Numbered from the stretch's first letter, positions 9,755-22,299 are shown. The stretch: 64,000 nt of DNA from Tipula vernalis (GCA_958295665.1 OY282558.1:327085106-327149105), one strand, 5' to 3'. Made by a program: numbers and translations. The notes: generated by a model not told the origin, from the sequence alone.

Positions 9755-10815
9755 CTTGTGTATTAGAGGTGCACTCAGGAGTACACCCAGTCAGCCATTG
9801 GAGGTTCTTTTCATCTCATACCCTTAGATATTGTGGGCACTCAAATGGCAGCGAGCACAGCTATAAAGCTCAAATCCATTTCTATGTAGACATGTAGTAA
9901 TACAGGACACAGAGATATCCCTGGAACCACCGATTACATGATTCCATTACCATCTTTTGAGGAAAGGTTTCTTACTGATATTCCCTCCAGAGGGGACTGG
10001 CTGAGTGAAGAGATCTTGAACCCTGAAGTGTTGGACTTCTTCATGGATGGTTCAAAAATGGATTGTAGGGAAGATTGTGGTGTTTTCTCTGAGAAACTAA
10101 ATATGAACACCTCATTTCGCCTCTCCGACTATTGCCACGATTTTCATGTTAAATGAATTGCGACAATGGAGGCCCTGGATTGGTTGAGGTGTAATGTGAC
10201 ATTCGCATTTTTACCGACAATCAGACCGACTGTCTCTCATCTCTTAACGAGGTGGCAGATCAGTTAAACATCGACTTAACGTGGGTGCCAAGGCTATTCA
10301 GTGTTGCCGGGAATGAAAAGGCAGATGAACTCGCTCGTCAGGATACAAATTGCCTCACCTTACCAAGTAAGATAATTGTTGAAATTTCGCTCGCTACATG
10401 CAAAAACCTTGCTTCAGGATGAAGCTAGTAGAGCAGTGAACTATAGATGGTCCAATGGTACTTTGTGTGTTATAACTAGGCAGATTTTGCCAAAACTAGA
10501 CCAGACAAGAATTGGACAGCTGTTAACACTTCAGTGTCGCCATGTGGTCGTGGGGTTTTTACAGGACACTCATAGGTGAGCATAGAAGACGAAGCTGCGA
10601 AGATGTAGAGAAACTATACTCCACCTGTTCTGCACTTGTCCCCGTCTAGCGTTAAGCAGATGGATATTTTTAGGAGGTCCTCTCAGATTATTGTATTCAA
10701 CGCTTCGTTGTAATCTCTGGATGGTTCAATGAGTAGAGTTGAAAAAACTTTTATGTGGTATGGCTACGGACCATTTTATGTCTATTCCAGTCCTTAGGAG
10801 AGCCACCCTAACCTA
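9755..10815 (+). mobile_element. Jockey-like non-LTR retrotransposon 3' part, degenerate
   Basis: Plus-strand reading starts in the RT thumb (CIRGALRSTPSQPLEVLF, then LDIVGTQMAAS after a frameshift), passes an RNase H start at 10030-10110 (VLDFFMDGSKMDCREDCGVF, catalytic Asp in MDGS) and a C-terminal part around 10376-10680. It ends with GAGAGCCACCCTAACCTAAT at 10797-10816. The end with CCTAA repeats resembles the 3' end of the related copy at 60425-60865 (minus), where the tail is longer. Several frameshifts and stops. It sits inside the minus-strand BEL/Pao relic and so inserted later. Confidence 0.7.
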
Positions 10816-10846
10816 ATCTATCCTTCGTTTTAGTGATACAGTAAAT

Positions 10847-10909
10847 CGATCTTAGATCGATTTAGCCCATCACTACTTCGACGATCTTAGATCGATTTAG
10901 CCCATCACT
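10847..10909. repeat. 28-bp direct duplication
   Basis: CGATCTTAGATCGATTTAGC plus 8 bases occurs identically at 10847-10874 and 10882-10909, separated by 7 bases. The unit itself contains a short palindrome (CGATCTTAGATCG). Confidence 0.9.
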
Positions 10910-10979
10910 CGTATTCATCACATTCTTCCTCGCTTTACAAAATTATTGTTCAACTACATTTTAATAGCTGGACTAATTT

Positions 10980-12640
10980 TTAGGACCACTTTGCATCAAG
11001 AAATGCAGCTAATATTAACGGTGTTGAACCGGTAGTATAACATCTAGGCAGAATTATAGGATGGCGCGTATCAAAACTTGCTGATGAATGTTGAATGCAA
11101 CAACCTACTTGCACAATACCGTCGTTACCAATGGAGTTAACCTTAAGTATTTGGGTGTCTCTTAACTCACTGCTGAAGTGTTCCAATTGAAGAAATTTGA
11201 ATATGAGCAATTGACTGGTAATAATTTCCTCGACAGCTAATACATTCGGAGTCAGCCTTTCTGTTGAATTTCGGAGATTATGTTGATAATGCTTAATCCA
11301 TTCTATAATATTTGTGATCTTTCGAAATGAAGAACATCTTTGACAAACTATAGCGAGTATATCTGATATAAACTCGGTTGTTGTTACTAGTACATTAGCA
11401 CACGGTTTTTTGTCGGTTGCATCTATTAATTGCTGCCATTGGTTTGGCCAGCGAAATGAGTCTACTCGCAGTCATTCAGGACCGTACCACCATAGATAAA
11501 AGTTGATTAGTTCTCCAATGATTTCTGGAAAGAAAATATAAAAAAATATTTGCCGTTCGCGTAATATGTCCAAGCCGTATTTTCAATATCATAAACCAAA
11601 TATCATTCAATATCATAAAAACTTCAACAGAAACGCAGCAGCTCCGATAGTAGAATTGACACTTGATTAATCGGAGCAACCCTTCTTCTGGCGACCATCA
11701 ACCTGATACTGATGTTTCTCGTTTTATCGATAGTTCTATAGTAGACGACAATATGCATTTTCCGATGCATCCGCAATTCCATGTAATTGAATTTTAGTGT
11801 TTGTAGTCACCAGCCATCTGGGAATAATCAAACTGCATAGACATGCCATATCATTCTTCATCTTTAACCAATTTTCGGACGATGTTGACGGAATTTCATC
11901 ATCCCAATCCAAATTTAAGAGCAACAGCCTCTGAAATATGATTTTAAAATGTATGATAATCGGTGCTAGCCATTCTAGTTGGTCAAACATTTCTCTTAGT
12001 TAGTTTTACATCATCATCACAACAAACGCTAAAACGGCATTCGTCCTTTACTGGATGCCAATGAATCCGCAATAATTTAAGATCAGGGGAAGAACCTTTT
12101 CCTTGTCATCCTCGTCAATGTTGATTACTAATTCCACTGAATTTGATGAGCTGTTTCTGTTAGTAATTAATTCCCTATTACCTACTTGGATTATTTTTGT
12201 CTGTCTGTACATCTTCTCGAAGTCAGCAGAAAATACCACCTAGAATATCCAAGATCTAAGTAAAATGATAGTGAGTGGTTGATATAAAGTAGGACCGACT
12301 AGCAGCGTGTCATTCAATGAAACTCCATTTGATGATTTAAATGACGCATTGAAAACAACACGAAAGTTGTTAATGGTGCTTGATGATCTAAAGGCGCCGT
12401 AGTGAGGTAAATAAAAACTTCGTGGTTTTTGGAAATTTCATTGAATGGTGGTTCAATGCCTTATACTCATTCATGAGGTGGTGATAAGCTTCCTTAAATT
12501 CTGTATCCCGCTTAAATCTGTTTTCAAGACGCTTCATTGCACCAAAGTATTTAATTTTTGTGTTGATTTTTCCCGAACCAAAACAGCAAAACTTAAACTT
12601 GAAAATTTTAAAAGCCAAACCAGAATCAAAAGGTTGATTT
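10980..12640 (-). mobile_element. BEL/Pao LTR retrotransposon pol relic
   Basis: Minus-strand blocks follow BEL/Pao pol order. 12618-12388: AMKRLENRFKRDTEFKEAYH, the RT leader. 12239-12048: MVFSADFEKMYRQTKI, the RT block with the first catalytic Asp (FSADIEKMF in family members). 11990-11736: MFDQLEWLAPIIIHFKIIFQ and LHGIADASENAYCRLL, the connector and RNase H start. 11210-10980: LEHFSSELRDTQILKVNSIG and FDTRHPIILP, the integrase N-terminal region. Gaps between blocks contain stops and frameshifts. The integrase core continues at 9650-9370 beyond a Jockey-like insertion. No LTRs identified. Confidence 0.8.
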
Positions 12641-13084
12641 ATCTTTGAAATAAACCCGAGCCAGCTCTAAACATTCTTTGATTTCCATCCCTGATTCCGG
12701 TTAGACATTACTGAATAATATGGAAAGCTAAACGGGTAGGTATTTATTTTTAAAGGTTGGATTAAATTTAGTGAACATTTCGCAGAAGTAGATAGAAAAT
12801 TCCTTACAAAGTACGAAATAGAAAAGCTTCAATGCTTATGCACAAAAAAATGTTGACAATTCTGAAGAAAGTAGTTCAGTAAAGAATGAAAGAAGCAAAA
12901 GCTATTATCATAGTGGCCGTTTAGAAGAAAATATTGAAGTTGAGTGGTAGTGTCTAAGCTCATTTTGAACTGACTGACTGGACAAATAAACAAGCAAAAC
13001 TGTCGGATATGAGGTGATGAAAATCCATAAGCAATATTGAAAAAACCAATGCATCCACGAAAAGATAAGGTGTACGTGGTATGA

Positions 13085-13190
13085 GTGTGATTCGTCCTTA
13101 TTTCTTTGGAGATGATGTTGGTATTAACATTATAGTGAATGAACCTTTATGTGAAGAAGACATTGCTGTCTGTCATAAGGGCATGTTTTG
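13085..13190 (+). pseudogene. Possible Tc1/mariner-superfamily transposase scrap
   Basis: VIRPYFFGDDVGINIIVNE in the plus frame resembles the strand between the first and second catalytic blocks of IS630-Tc1 type transposases (VIGPYFFEDxxGxxVTVN), also seen in the better preserved fragment at 60870-61390. Only about 35 codons are recognisable; the match could be chance. Confidence 0.35.
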
Positions 13191-13253
13191 CGAGAAAAGC
13201 TTAATGACAGAATAATTTTAAGAGGTGACGTCAAGAACTTGCAATCTAACAAC

Positions 13254-13333
13254 GTTGTCAAACACTGCGATTTAATAAAGCGGATTTCTGATCGAGTTTA
13301 GGCTTCGGATTTATTAAATCGCAGTCTGACAAC
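13254..13333. repeat. Short inverted repeat (MITE end or solo fold)
   Basis: Arms at 13254-13279 and 13310-13333 are reverse complements apart from small differences: GTTGTCAAACACTGCGATTT on the left against GTTGTCAGACTGCGATTTAA read from the right. Both end in GATTTAATAAA. The same core, GACA-ACTGTG-TTTAATAAA, recurs at 49429-49451 and 63650-63673, so this is a dispersed repeat family. Confidence 0.7.
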
Positions 13334-13622
13334 TCATGGGGTTATAAAAAGAAAAAAGTTTGTTCTGATAAGCCTCAAATAATTCAGGACCTTAGATAAG
13401 ATACTTCGTAAAATTGGTCAACTCGAGTCAAATTTATGTAGAAATGTCGTAGAAAATTTTGCAAAAATAGTGTAGCATTCCGGAGTTCCAGAGTAGTAAC
13501 CTATATATTAACTCTAAGAACAGAAGAATTCAAAAACTGGCTGTGCAAAAAAAAAAAAGAAAAATGGAAGTGATAGGGAATCTGATGTTTCTTCTTTAAA
13601 AAAATTATTTGTATATTATTTT

Positions 13623-13628
13623 TTTATT
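13623..13628 (-). promoter_or_regulatory. Poly(A) signal of the CEP20-like gene
   Basis: AATAAA on the minus strand, about 50 bases after the stop codon, at a usual distance for 3'-end formation. Confidence 0.55.
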
Positions 13629-13678
13629 AAATTAATCATAAATTATGAGTATCTAATGCCTAACAGGAAATTCTGCTT

Positions 13679-14304
13679 TTAATAATTAGACTTGTCACTT
13701 AAGATTGAAATTGATTCTTTCAATTGTGAACTGTCTTCGGTTGCCTCCTCGTCCACGACATCCTCTTCCGCTATATCTTCTTCCATGTCGGAATTGTCCT
13801 GACTAATTTCACCTAGCACATTTTCGATGAGTTTCTCCAATATTGGTTGTCCTTCATTTGGTACACTATACTTCTTTAAAAATCCCTTGCATTTATCTAA
13901 ATCTAAACTTTTACTTCGCATATTTGTTTCGGCCGAAAACACATTTTCCGTATAGTTTAAATTCTTCGACTGTAGATATTCTTTTATCAAATAATAAATT
14001 ATCGTATCAGTTTTTGGAATGTTTAAGTGTTCGATTTGTTTTGATTTATCATTTGAATTGCTATTATTCCTATCACTTTCATCCAAATTGGTGGAATTAA
14101 CTTTCGTGTTCGACGAAATTGAATTTAAATCATCTTTCACAATATCGAATATATTTGCTCGTATTTTTGCCTTGAAATTATATGTAATTGCAATCAAATT
14201 GTGAGATACAAATTACGCTATTATCTTACTCTGATCTCCTGTAGTACACCGATATTTTCTAATTCTTTTGTAATCACTTCCCTGAACTCGAAATCATCAT
14301 CCAT
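13679..14304 (-). CDS. LisH-domain centrosomal protein, FOR20/CEP20-FOP family
   Basis: Two exons on the minus strand. Exon 1 is 14304-14230 (25 codons, MDDDFEFREVITKELENIGV...); the intron is 14229-14171 (59 bp, GTAAGA...TTTCAAG); exon 2 is 14170-13679 with the stop at 13681-13679. The join keeps frame and gives 188 residues. The N-terminus around the junction (GVLQEIR-AKIRANIFDIV) matches the conserved FOP/FOR20 start (GVLxxLKARIRAEVF). A LisH motif is at about residues 81-107 (TIIYYLIKEYLQSKNLNYTE), with an Asn/Ser-rich linker at 43-66 and an acidic tail at 152-175. FOR20 family proteins are near 174 residues, FOP near 400, so FOR20/CEP20 fits better. Known members act at centrioles, centriolar satellites and basal bodies; that role is inferred. 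Two stops lie in the intron, so it must be spliced. Confidence 0.8.
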
Positions 14305-16835
14305 TTCTCTCGTTACAATTTTGAAAATATTATTATTGACACTTTTTTGACAGATAAACAATTTACCATAGACATTCCAAAAAAATATTTATATAGTGGA
14401 AGAGTTTCTATGTTATTTCATAGTAGATTTTGGTTAGAATTCTTGTCAATAGATGTCAATTATTTATTTTGTACAAAATACATTTTCTTTTCATGATCCA
14501 CAACGCTGTTATTGTAGTAGGTAATGAGGTTTCAAACTTAATGACATTCGAACTGAAAAAATGTCAATATTTTGGAAAAAATTTACAGTATGTAAAAATT
14601 TTACTGCATATTTAGCTTTTTATTATTTAATTTTCCAATTTTAAACTTATTATTTAGTACTTTAGTCGTGTAAAAGCTTTTTCTTTATTTAAAATAAATT
14701 TTGCATGTTTGTTTTGTAAAATTTTGCCGGTGGTGATTTCTTTCGGGGCTGTCGTTTTTTTGGTAAAGCTGAATGTAAATAAAGGGTAATTTACTAATTA
14801 TAAGATTAGAATTTACTTTTTATACAGGCAATATTCTATAGATTTACTGTGGCGCTTGTAGTATCATGCGATAATTTAACCAGTAGATGCGTTTCTATTC
14901 TATAAAATTGCATCGTGGACGTGGTCATACATAAAAAACACAGTCATGGGCAATAAAACCATTCCTCTATCTACGAGATAACAGTATTTTTCAGATTTAA
15001 ATTATCATTTTTGGTTTGTGGTTGGTTGGTTTTTGGTTTCTATTTTAAATTCTTAGTTGTTTTTCGAACGTTAGAGTTACATATAATAGCGTGAATGTGG
15101 GGCACCCCATCCTCTAGCTAAGTAGTTCAGACGAGTCTGCTTATGCTTCCATGACTAGCTTGTTGCAATTCCAAAGTGCTTCTTTAAGTTCTCTAGGGTT
15201 ATTACACTCTACCTACTTCGAATAAATCCTCACATGATTCGACACCGACTGTTCGACCTGTTCGACTTTTATTTGTAAAATAAGGTACTCTTGGACTTCC
15301 ACATGGGTGTGCGTCTAGCATGAATAAAATTCCGCCACAACGATATCGCTATATCAAATAAGAGCTTGTAAAAGATTCAAAGGCCAAAGGACGATAAATA
15401 ATCGTTGTTTCTCCTCAAGCCACATCCTTTCTGTAAAGTTCCTTTCAATTTTTTCAAACCAAATTAAAATGAGTAGTAAAAATAACTTTAAATAAGGAGT
15501 ACTTGTATAAATAATAGGTGGTACTTAGACAACATATAAAAATGATGTTGCGCAATTTTTGTTGTTTTTAAAAAGGGCTAAAGGGACCATTGCAAAACTC
15601 TTATGATTAAAGCCATCGCTATACGAGTAGACTGTGCTCCAATTTTCTTGCAGATTTGGAATGGTTCCCTTTTCACAATTGTATTCCAACCTACTAGTTT
15701 TTAGCCGCCTGCGATTACATAAGAAATTAACCGATCTATTGTTGGTTTTGAATCATTATATGGTTATCACACTGACACTAATTATGTGAATTTGCCACTA
15801 AAATGTTTTTATCTGATTTATCATGAGAATTTAATTATTCGTTTTTCTGAAGCGACGTTTAAGCACGAATTAATGAATTTAGTTGTGTTTAAAACGCTTC
15901 TTGAAGGCTTGAGTCCCGATCCTCTTTCGCTTTCTTATTAAACAAAAGCGCTAATATAAAAAGCTGCGAATTTTAATATATATTCTGATATTAGACTTGT
16001 CAAATTTTAAAATTCTCAATAGCTATTTACTAAATAATTTTACAGATTACAAGTTATAATGAATTGTACAATAATTATTTTAATTAGCTGAAATGCTTTA
16101 TATATCTTGTTCATGTGGTCGAGGTGCAGGGTAGTGGTTTTGTAGAAAATGATCCAACAATGAGTGGCGCGTATTGTTCTAAATACATATCACATCTGTT
16201 GGCGCAAATTTACCAGCCACTGATTTGGTATTTATCATTTCTAATAGACCTTTTAAAATTGTATTTTATAATGGAGCGGGGTCGCAGAGGAAGATACCCT
16301 AACGAGAAAGTACACGAATAAAATATGAATTGTTAAAATCAAGATTTCAGTGTGATCCAAGATTTCAGTTTGATTTAGTCAAACAATTGTTCCCAAAATT
16401 TTTCTAATGTGTGTTTTTAAACACGAAATTTTTGTCTAATCTTAAATGCTACCAGATTCGGCCCGTAACAATTTTTTAATTTCAATATTCTGAATCCGAC
16501 TGGAAGGTTAATTTTGTGGCCCCCGGTCAGTAAATAGATTGGTTTAATTTAATTATTAAATTCAACAAGCAATTAGTTTAATTATCGAGGAATAAATGAT
16601 TATCAAAATTTACAAGAACCAAATGCTGTTTATTTGTAAAAATCGCTACGCTTCATTACGAAGGTATTCACATGGAGGTATTTTAAAATCCATTTTACTA
16701 CACTCTACACAATTTAAGCGAATTTCATAATTTACTCTCTTGGTAATTTTTTCGGTGTTAACCTGGTGGATTTCGGAAAACACTACGCTTCGCCCTACTC
16801 TCCCTAGTAATAGAATTTTACAGTAGTAGCGTAAC
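14305..16835. other. Intergenic AT-rich DNA upstream of the CEP20-like gene
   Basis: Contains the presumed promoter of the minus-strand gene (upstream is at higher coordinates) but no clear TATA or initiator could be singled out. A slightly GC-richer patch at 15090-15300 shows no recognised coding. Short open stretches at 14430-14615 and 16115-16321 have no recognisable domain. Confidence 0.4.
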
Positions 16836-16839
16836 GTAG

Positions 16840-16920
16840 CTTAAGATCTATAATAACTCAAAATATACTTAAGATCTATAATACTTCAAACATAGCTTAA
16901 GATCTATAATACTTCAAAAT
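16840..16920. repeat. Three tandem copies of a 26-28-bp unit
   Basis: The unit CTTAAGATCTATAATACTTC followed by AAA-AT-rich bases occurs three times in a row (first copy has AATAACTC). It contains the palindrome AGATCT. Confidence 0.85.
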
Positions 16921-17339
16921 TATATTTAATAAGCTTGTGGATAATTCGCTACTCCGATTTAACAAATTCTAATATAAGTTTTTAGAATTCATTTCCGAAT
17001 TCTGAAAATATAAATAAATAAATTTAGGCTTACTCTGATCTGGTATTTTAATTTTAATTACGAATTGGTAATATATTGGTAGAGGCCACACATCCAATTT
17101 GTAAAGACTTAATTCCAACACATTACTAATAGCCAAAGCTATTGAGAAACAAACGTTTAATAGGTGACGAAAGTTTAGAAGTTTTTCCTCTTTCTTCTAA
17201 CGCTAACAAAAACTTTGACGGCAAAATTTGATCATGGAAACCCATTTTCTTTTCTTTTATAGTTTAAGAGTTACCACCGGAATTAGCTATATATTAGCTT
17301 AGGGCCAAAATCATTTTGCCAACTTGTTTTTTTTTATAA

Positions 17340-17960
17340 GTCATTTTACCTTACAAAAGTTAACTTTAGGTCCAGAAATTTGGTTTGTTTTTCTAATTCT
17401 GCAATATAATACTGCGATCAAAAAAAAGTAAAACTTTTTAAATAAAACAAGCGGCTTCGGATAGAATACACTTACGCCAACGTTTTTTCCAGTGTTCGAA
17501 ACAGTTGTTAAGTCGATTTTCAGAATGGCCTTCAAAACCTTCTTCAATTTGGCTTGTATCTCTTCAATCGACTCAAAACGATGTCCTCCCCGTAGCGGTT
17601 TTTGAGTTTCGGGAATAGCTGTCAGAAGTCAGACGGAGCTTAGTCAGGCGAAAAGAGAGATTGCGGAATGATATGGGTCGAATTTTTGGCCAAAAAATCA
17701 CTTGCAACCAATGCAGTATGAGACGGCGCATTATCGTGATGAAAAAACTAAGATTTGTCTTCCCAACAATTTCCTGGCCATTTTTGAACACCAAACCCTT
17801 ACGTGTTGTTCATCCGTAGACGTAGAAGGACGTCAAGGATGTTCTCATCTTCAAGGCGTTCTCTTCCTTCTTTGAACAATTTATATCGCTCTGGTCAGTG
17901 CATTGTCCCCAAAAGCCTTTTCCAACTTTTTGGAAGCCGAAATTCTGTTTTTGAAGCAAA
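17340..17960 (-). pseudogene. Mariner-like transposase C-terminal remnant
   Basis: Minus-strand reading from about 17745 gives FFHHDNAPSHTALVASDFLA with the second catalytic Asp (HDNAPSH), then NSTHIIPQSLFSPD in place of the PPYSPDLAPSD block, and near 17500 NCFEHWKKRWRKCILSE, the C-terminal signature of mariner-superfamily transposases. At least three frameshifts and stops. No terminal repeats found. Confidence 0.7.
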
Positions 17961-17999
17961 ATACTAAAATTTGATGGAACTATTTTGCTGAACTTTTAA

Positions 18000-20430
18000 A
18001 AAAATCGAAAAATGCACTTTTTTAGATGAAAGTAAATAAGCGTATTTCGTTAACTACTAAAGATATTGACAAAAAATTTTACACAGAGGTCTGTTAGGTG
18101 CTACCAGCCTAAGAAAAAAACTACTTGTTTGGATAAGCCCGCGCAATTAAAATGGAAAAGTCTTACTATTTCTTGGTCACAGTAGTACAATATTATTGCT
18201 GAAAAATGTGGATTAAAATACAGATGAAATATGACCCCTTAGATAATGTCAGAAGTTCAGTGGTATTGTTATTAATTTCATTATTATGCATACTGCTATA
18301 CTTCCAAAACAATGTAGAATGAGAAATGGGAGTTTTCCGCATTTATGAAATAATTGAACGAGATTTAAGATGCAGAAAAGTTGAGCTTTTTTAGTCCAGA
18401 AGGTTTAAGTAAATCCACATAAATCTCAAATCGATAATCTAACTATCATTTCAGCTAATCGCTGGTGTTTATTTTTTCTTTAAAGAAATTATTTTCACAA
18501 AATTATGAAATCGTTTCAGTTCAGAATATCGGCTTAACCGTCTAACATTAAGATAAAATATTTCTCAGTGCTGGCTTTCAATTATAACCCACCCGTATTG
18601 TAACTTTTATCTTTATGGCAACCCCACTCACAAATTCATCGGTAGCACCTCTTATGTAAACAAAAAGTTTTGTTATATAAATGTGTGTTTTTGCAGATCA
18701 TGCAAGTTGTTGATATTTTTCTGGTAATTATTTCCATCAGAAATCATCATCTGTCATCTCTTTAATAATAAATCATCTGTCATCTCTTTAAAAATAACTA
18801 TTGCGGACGTGTGATTATTTGTGCACTTTGGAAATTTATCGGTTATTTTTTCGAAAAGTTCTTTTTTATTACCTTATTAAGTAAAACGATTATGATGTGT
18901 CGTCACAAACAATTATTACTTAGTCGTTTGGCACATTGTTGATTCGTCTGAAAAACAGAAAAAACCTGCTTTTCAATCTGATGGTGTTGCAATATTATCA
19001 TGGTTGTAAATGAATGTTTCATACATTTTAATTTATTTTACATTAGTTTATAACACTTGAAAATTTTCGATCTTGAGGTTTTTGGGGATTTATCCGTATT
19101 GGGATTCTCTGAGTCTGAAAAATTAGCGTTCGAAGTGGGACAAACAAAATAGAATTTCATGTTTCAGAGAATTTAAGCGAAAATTGGTTAACCAGAAGAA
19201 ATGCTGTACACTTTAGATTCCTGAACCCTTTGTGCCTTTTTGGATCCGTTTAGCTATACTGGTCATAACATTTCTGTTTTGGTGCGCGTTAAATACCGGT
19301 TTTTGAGAAATTGCAAAAGTGCTAAGCCGAAAAGATTTACAAACTTGAATTTTAAATGAAATAAATGTAATAGGCGATCATCGCCAGATTTTTTTGTTTT
19401 CCGTTTCGTTTCAGTTCTTGTAGCAGTCCTTAGAATATAATCAGCCTTTTACTGCTGGCTTAGTTTATAGAATGTTTTAAATATATGTTCTACCTGAATT
19501 TGTTCGCACAATTAAACCGATAATTAAGAAAAATATTCCTTTTTGGCTGGTAATATTTTATATTTGCAAGTTTTATTAAACTGATTTGTAACCTCCTCGG
19601 TTATTAAATCACTTTCGCCATTATATTCTGGGTTGGTGGTTTGCTAGGAACCATTAACATTAATAACAATAATCACCAATTATTACGCCTATTACCTTGT
19701 TCAATTGAATCACTCAATCACTTATGTATATAGATTATTGATGTTTGATTGTCAGATTGTACGATAATAAAGTGCTGAACTATTACAGATGGCTTTATTT
19801 CAATTATATTATCTTCGCATAATGCGGTGTTGATTAATTGCGATTCTATTCTATAAAAATTTCTTTGAATATTTTATTAAATTAAAATTCTTTTTAAAAA
19901 TAATTCTTGGTTACTTACGCAATGTCGAACGCATTATTAGAATTATCTCGAAAGATTTCAAACTTCGACCAAACTTTAAACGGTACTACTAACACTATAA
20001 TAAATATTCTGTCAAAATCACAACCCCCAAGGTTTAATTAAAACGGATTTTGCATCAATTTTGAGCAACAAGGTTCTATTTACACTAAAGTAAATGCACA
20101 AATTTTGGTCTGGATCGCCTAGTTGATAGTTCTAACCACCCAAATCTGAAATTCAAAATGTGAAAATAGGAAGCAGTAAGAGACGGACTATAGTGGCAAT
20201 CGAAAGAGCGTAGTTGAATTATTATGAGGTAATGTATAACTCAATTTAGCAAAAAATGCTAGTTAGAACCTTGTTGTACTAAGCTCTGTCCTAAATCTTC
20301 TGACAGAACTCTACTAAGTGAAGCCCGTGAAGCTTTTGACAAAAAACGAAAACGTATACTTATACGATTCCAATAACAATAATAAAACTCTATAGGATTT
20401 TAAAATGTAAATGTATTAGTAATTTTCAAT
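18000..20430. other. AT-rich DNA with one small tandem duplication
   Basis: No gene recognised. ATCATCTGTCATCTCTTTAA occurs at 18746-18765 and again at 18772-18791 (period 26). The rest shows ordinary AT-rich sequence with poly-T runs. Confidence 0.5.
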
Positions 20431-20438
20431 AAACCTTT

Positions 20439-21212
20439 TGAGTATTTTCTATTGTGGGCAAAATTACAAGCACTCCCATAGATTTGGGAAAGGTTGGGCT
20501 ATACAGGTCGTTTAAGTCTATGTCTGGAGCACAATACCCAGCAGAAGTATTTTCAAAATGGAGGATTTGGAATTTTGGAATCTTGTTAATGATTGTTTTC
20601 CAATTAAAATATTGAGTATTTTCTATTGATGGTCGATTAATAAGAACTCCCGGAGGTTTGGCAAGGTTGACCTATACAGGTCATAAAAGCCAAGGTATGT
20701 GGCACATCATACAGAACAAATTTTTTCAAAATGGAGGATTTGGAATATTGTTAATAGCAGTTTTCCACTTAAAATAGTGGTATTTTATATTAAGAGCCCA
20801 TTAATAAGATCTCCCAGAGAATTGGACAAGGTTTGGCTAAATAGGTCATATTTGTCTGAATATGCGCCACATTATCAAGAATCGATATTCAATCGGAGGA
20901 TTTGGAATCTCGTTAATTGCAGTTTTACACTTAAAATAGTGAGTATTTTCTATTGATGGCCCATTAACAAACACTTCCTGAGATTTGGGCAAGGTTGGGC
21001 TATATAGGTCATATAAGTCAAAATACGGGGCAAATTATCGAGAAGAAATTTTTTCTAAATGGAGGATGTGGAATCTTGTTAATGGTAGTTTTGCAATTAA
21101 AATATTGAGTATGTTCAGCTATTGCTTGTTAATGGGCCCTCAACATAAAATATTCAATTTTTTAACTTAAAAACTGCCATTAACAAGATTCCAAATCCTC
21201 CGTTTCCAAGAA
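20439..21212. repeat. Four tandem ~165-bp units plus a terminal inverted piece
   Basis: Units start at TGAGTATTTTCTATTG-like sequence at 20439, 20613, 20778 and 20940, with a fifth partial start at 21106 (lengths 174, 165, 162, 166). Each contains GGTTGGGCTATACAGGTCAT-like, AAAATGGAGGATTTGGAAT and AATCTTGTTAATGG-like blocks. At 21171-21212 the end of the unit occurs inverted (GCCATTAACAAGATTCCAAA), facing the last copy. Because two units are multiples of 3, stop-free frames of 60-85 codons run through them; these are by-products, not genes. Tandem cores of this size are known in Helentron/DINE-1-type elements. Confidence 0.9.
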
Positions 21213-21633
21213 ACACTTTTTCGTCTAAGCTTTATATCGAAACATTCATTCTTTCTTAACGGAAATAAATCACTCAGTTCATTCCAATTAGAATTTTGTT
21301 TTTAGTATTTCTAATACTTCTAATACTTCACGTCGGTACTAAGTGTATGTTATTTTGGAGTTCACTTTGCAGCATAAAATAAATTAAATTTTAAACCTGC
21401 TTGTTGCAATACTCGATACCTGAAACTGCTTGATAATTGCATCATAGAAAATTTTATTCTAAAATCCTTAGTATTGCAAAAATTAGAATGTGAATCTCGT
21501 TAACTGCAATTTGTTGTTTGTTCGATTTTCCTTTGTTTTTGCGGTTATCGAGTGTTGTGATAAGCGAGATTTTATTGTATATTGCAATACAAGTGTGGGA
21601 AGGGCACCATTGGAAAACGAATATAAATATTGG

Positions 21634-21682
21634 TAGGGATGAGTTTTACAATGGTTGCTAGGGATGAGCTTTATAATGGTTG
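21634..21682. repeat. 25-bp tandem duplication
   Basis: TAGGGATGAGTTTTACAATG at 21634 recurs at 21659 with two substitutions (24-bp units, period 25). Confidence 0.8.
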
Positions 21683-22299
21683 TGTGAAGATTTAATTTAA
21701 CAAATGATTTTTCTAGCATCACTACTTTTTCTAAAAATTCCATCGATGATTTATACAGCTTAAAAAAAACCAAACGCCAAATTTTTAATGAGGACTAAAT
21801 GTTCAAGTGCATCGTGATGTGATTTATTGAACTGCATATTTTCCAGCTCGCAGAGAGGTTTTGCTGCAATGTTGTATTTTAAACAGTTAAAAACCAATTT
21901 TTTGAATAATGAAATTTTAATAAATAAGGTAAAAGTACCAACTATCGTCCGACTTGTAGCTCACCTAGGAGAATTTACCAATTTTTCGCTTTCATGTTAC
22001 TAATGAAATTGTTTTTTTCGATTTTACCCATGATGCAATAATACTTTCCACCATTATTAAAATATTGGTGAATTTAACGTGAAATATAATAGAAACATTT
22101 AGTTTTGTTTTACTTCAAATAAAACTACTTAACAATAAAATAATATTGCACCTTCTAGGCAATCAAATAAATAAAAAGTTTGCGTAAAAATTATCACATT
22201 TAAATTAGGTAAGGTGTATACGCATTTAATTCTCCGCTTTTAAAACTAAAATTTCTGGAACTGAGTATAATAGTTTGTGACATCTTGTAAAGGGTAAAT

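Noticed and set aside
20699..21170. Open frames of 85 and 61 codons with repeated KWRIWN-like peptides
   Set aside because: They follow the 162-165-bp tandem units, whose length is a multiple of 3; the units diverge without codon-like constraint.
21483..21773. 96-codon minus-strand open frame
   Set aside because: No recognisable domain, overlaps a 25-bp tandem duplication, and has no splice or codon evidence. A small chance remains that it is an old element.
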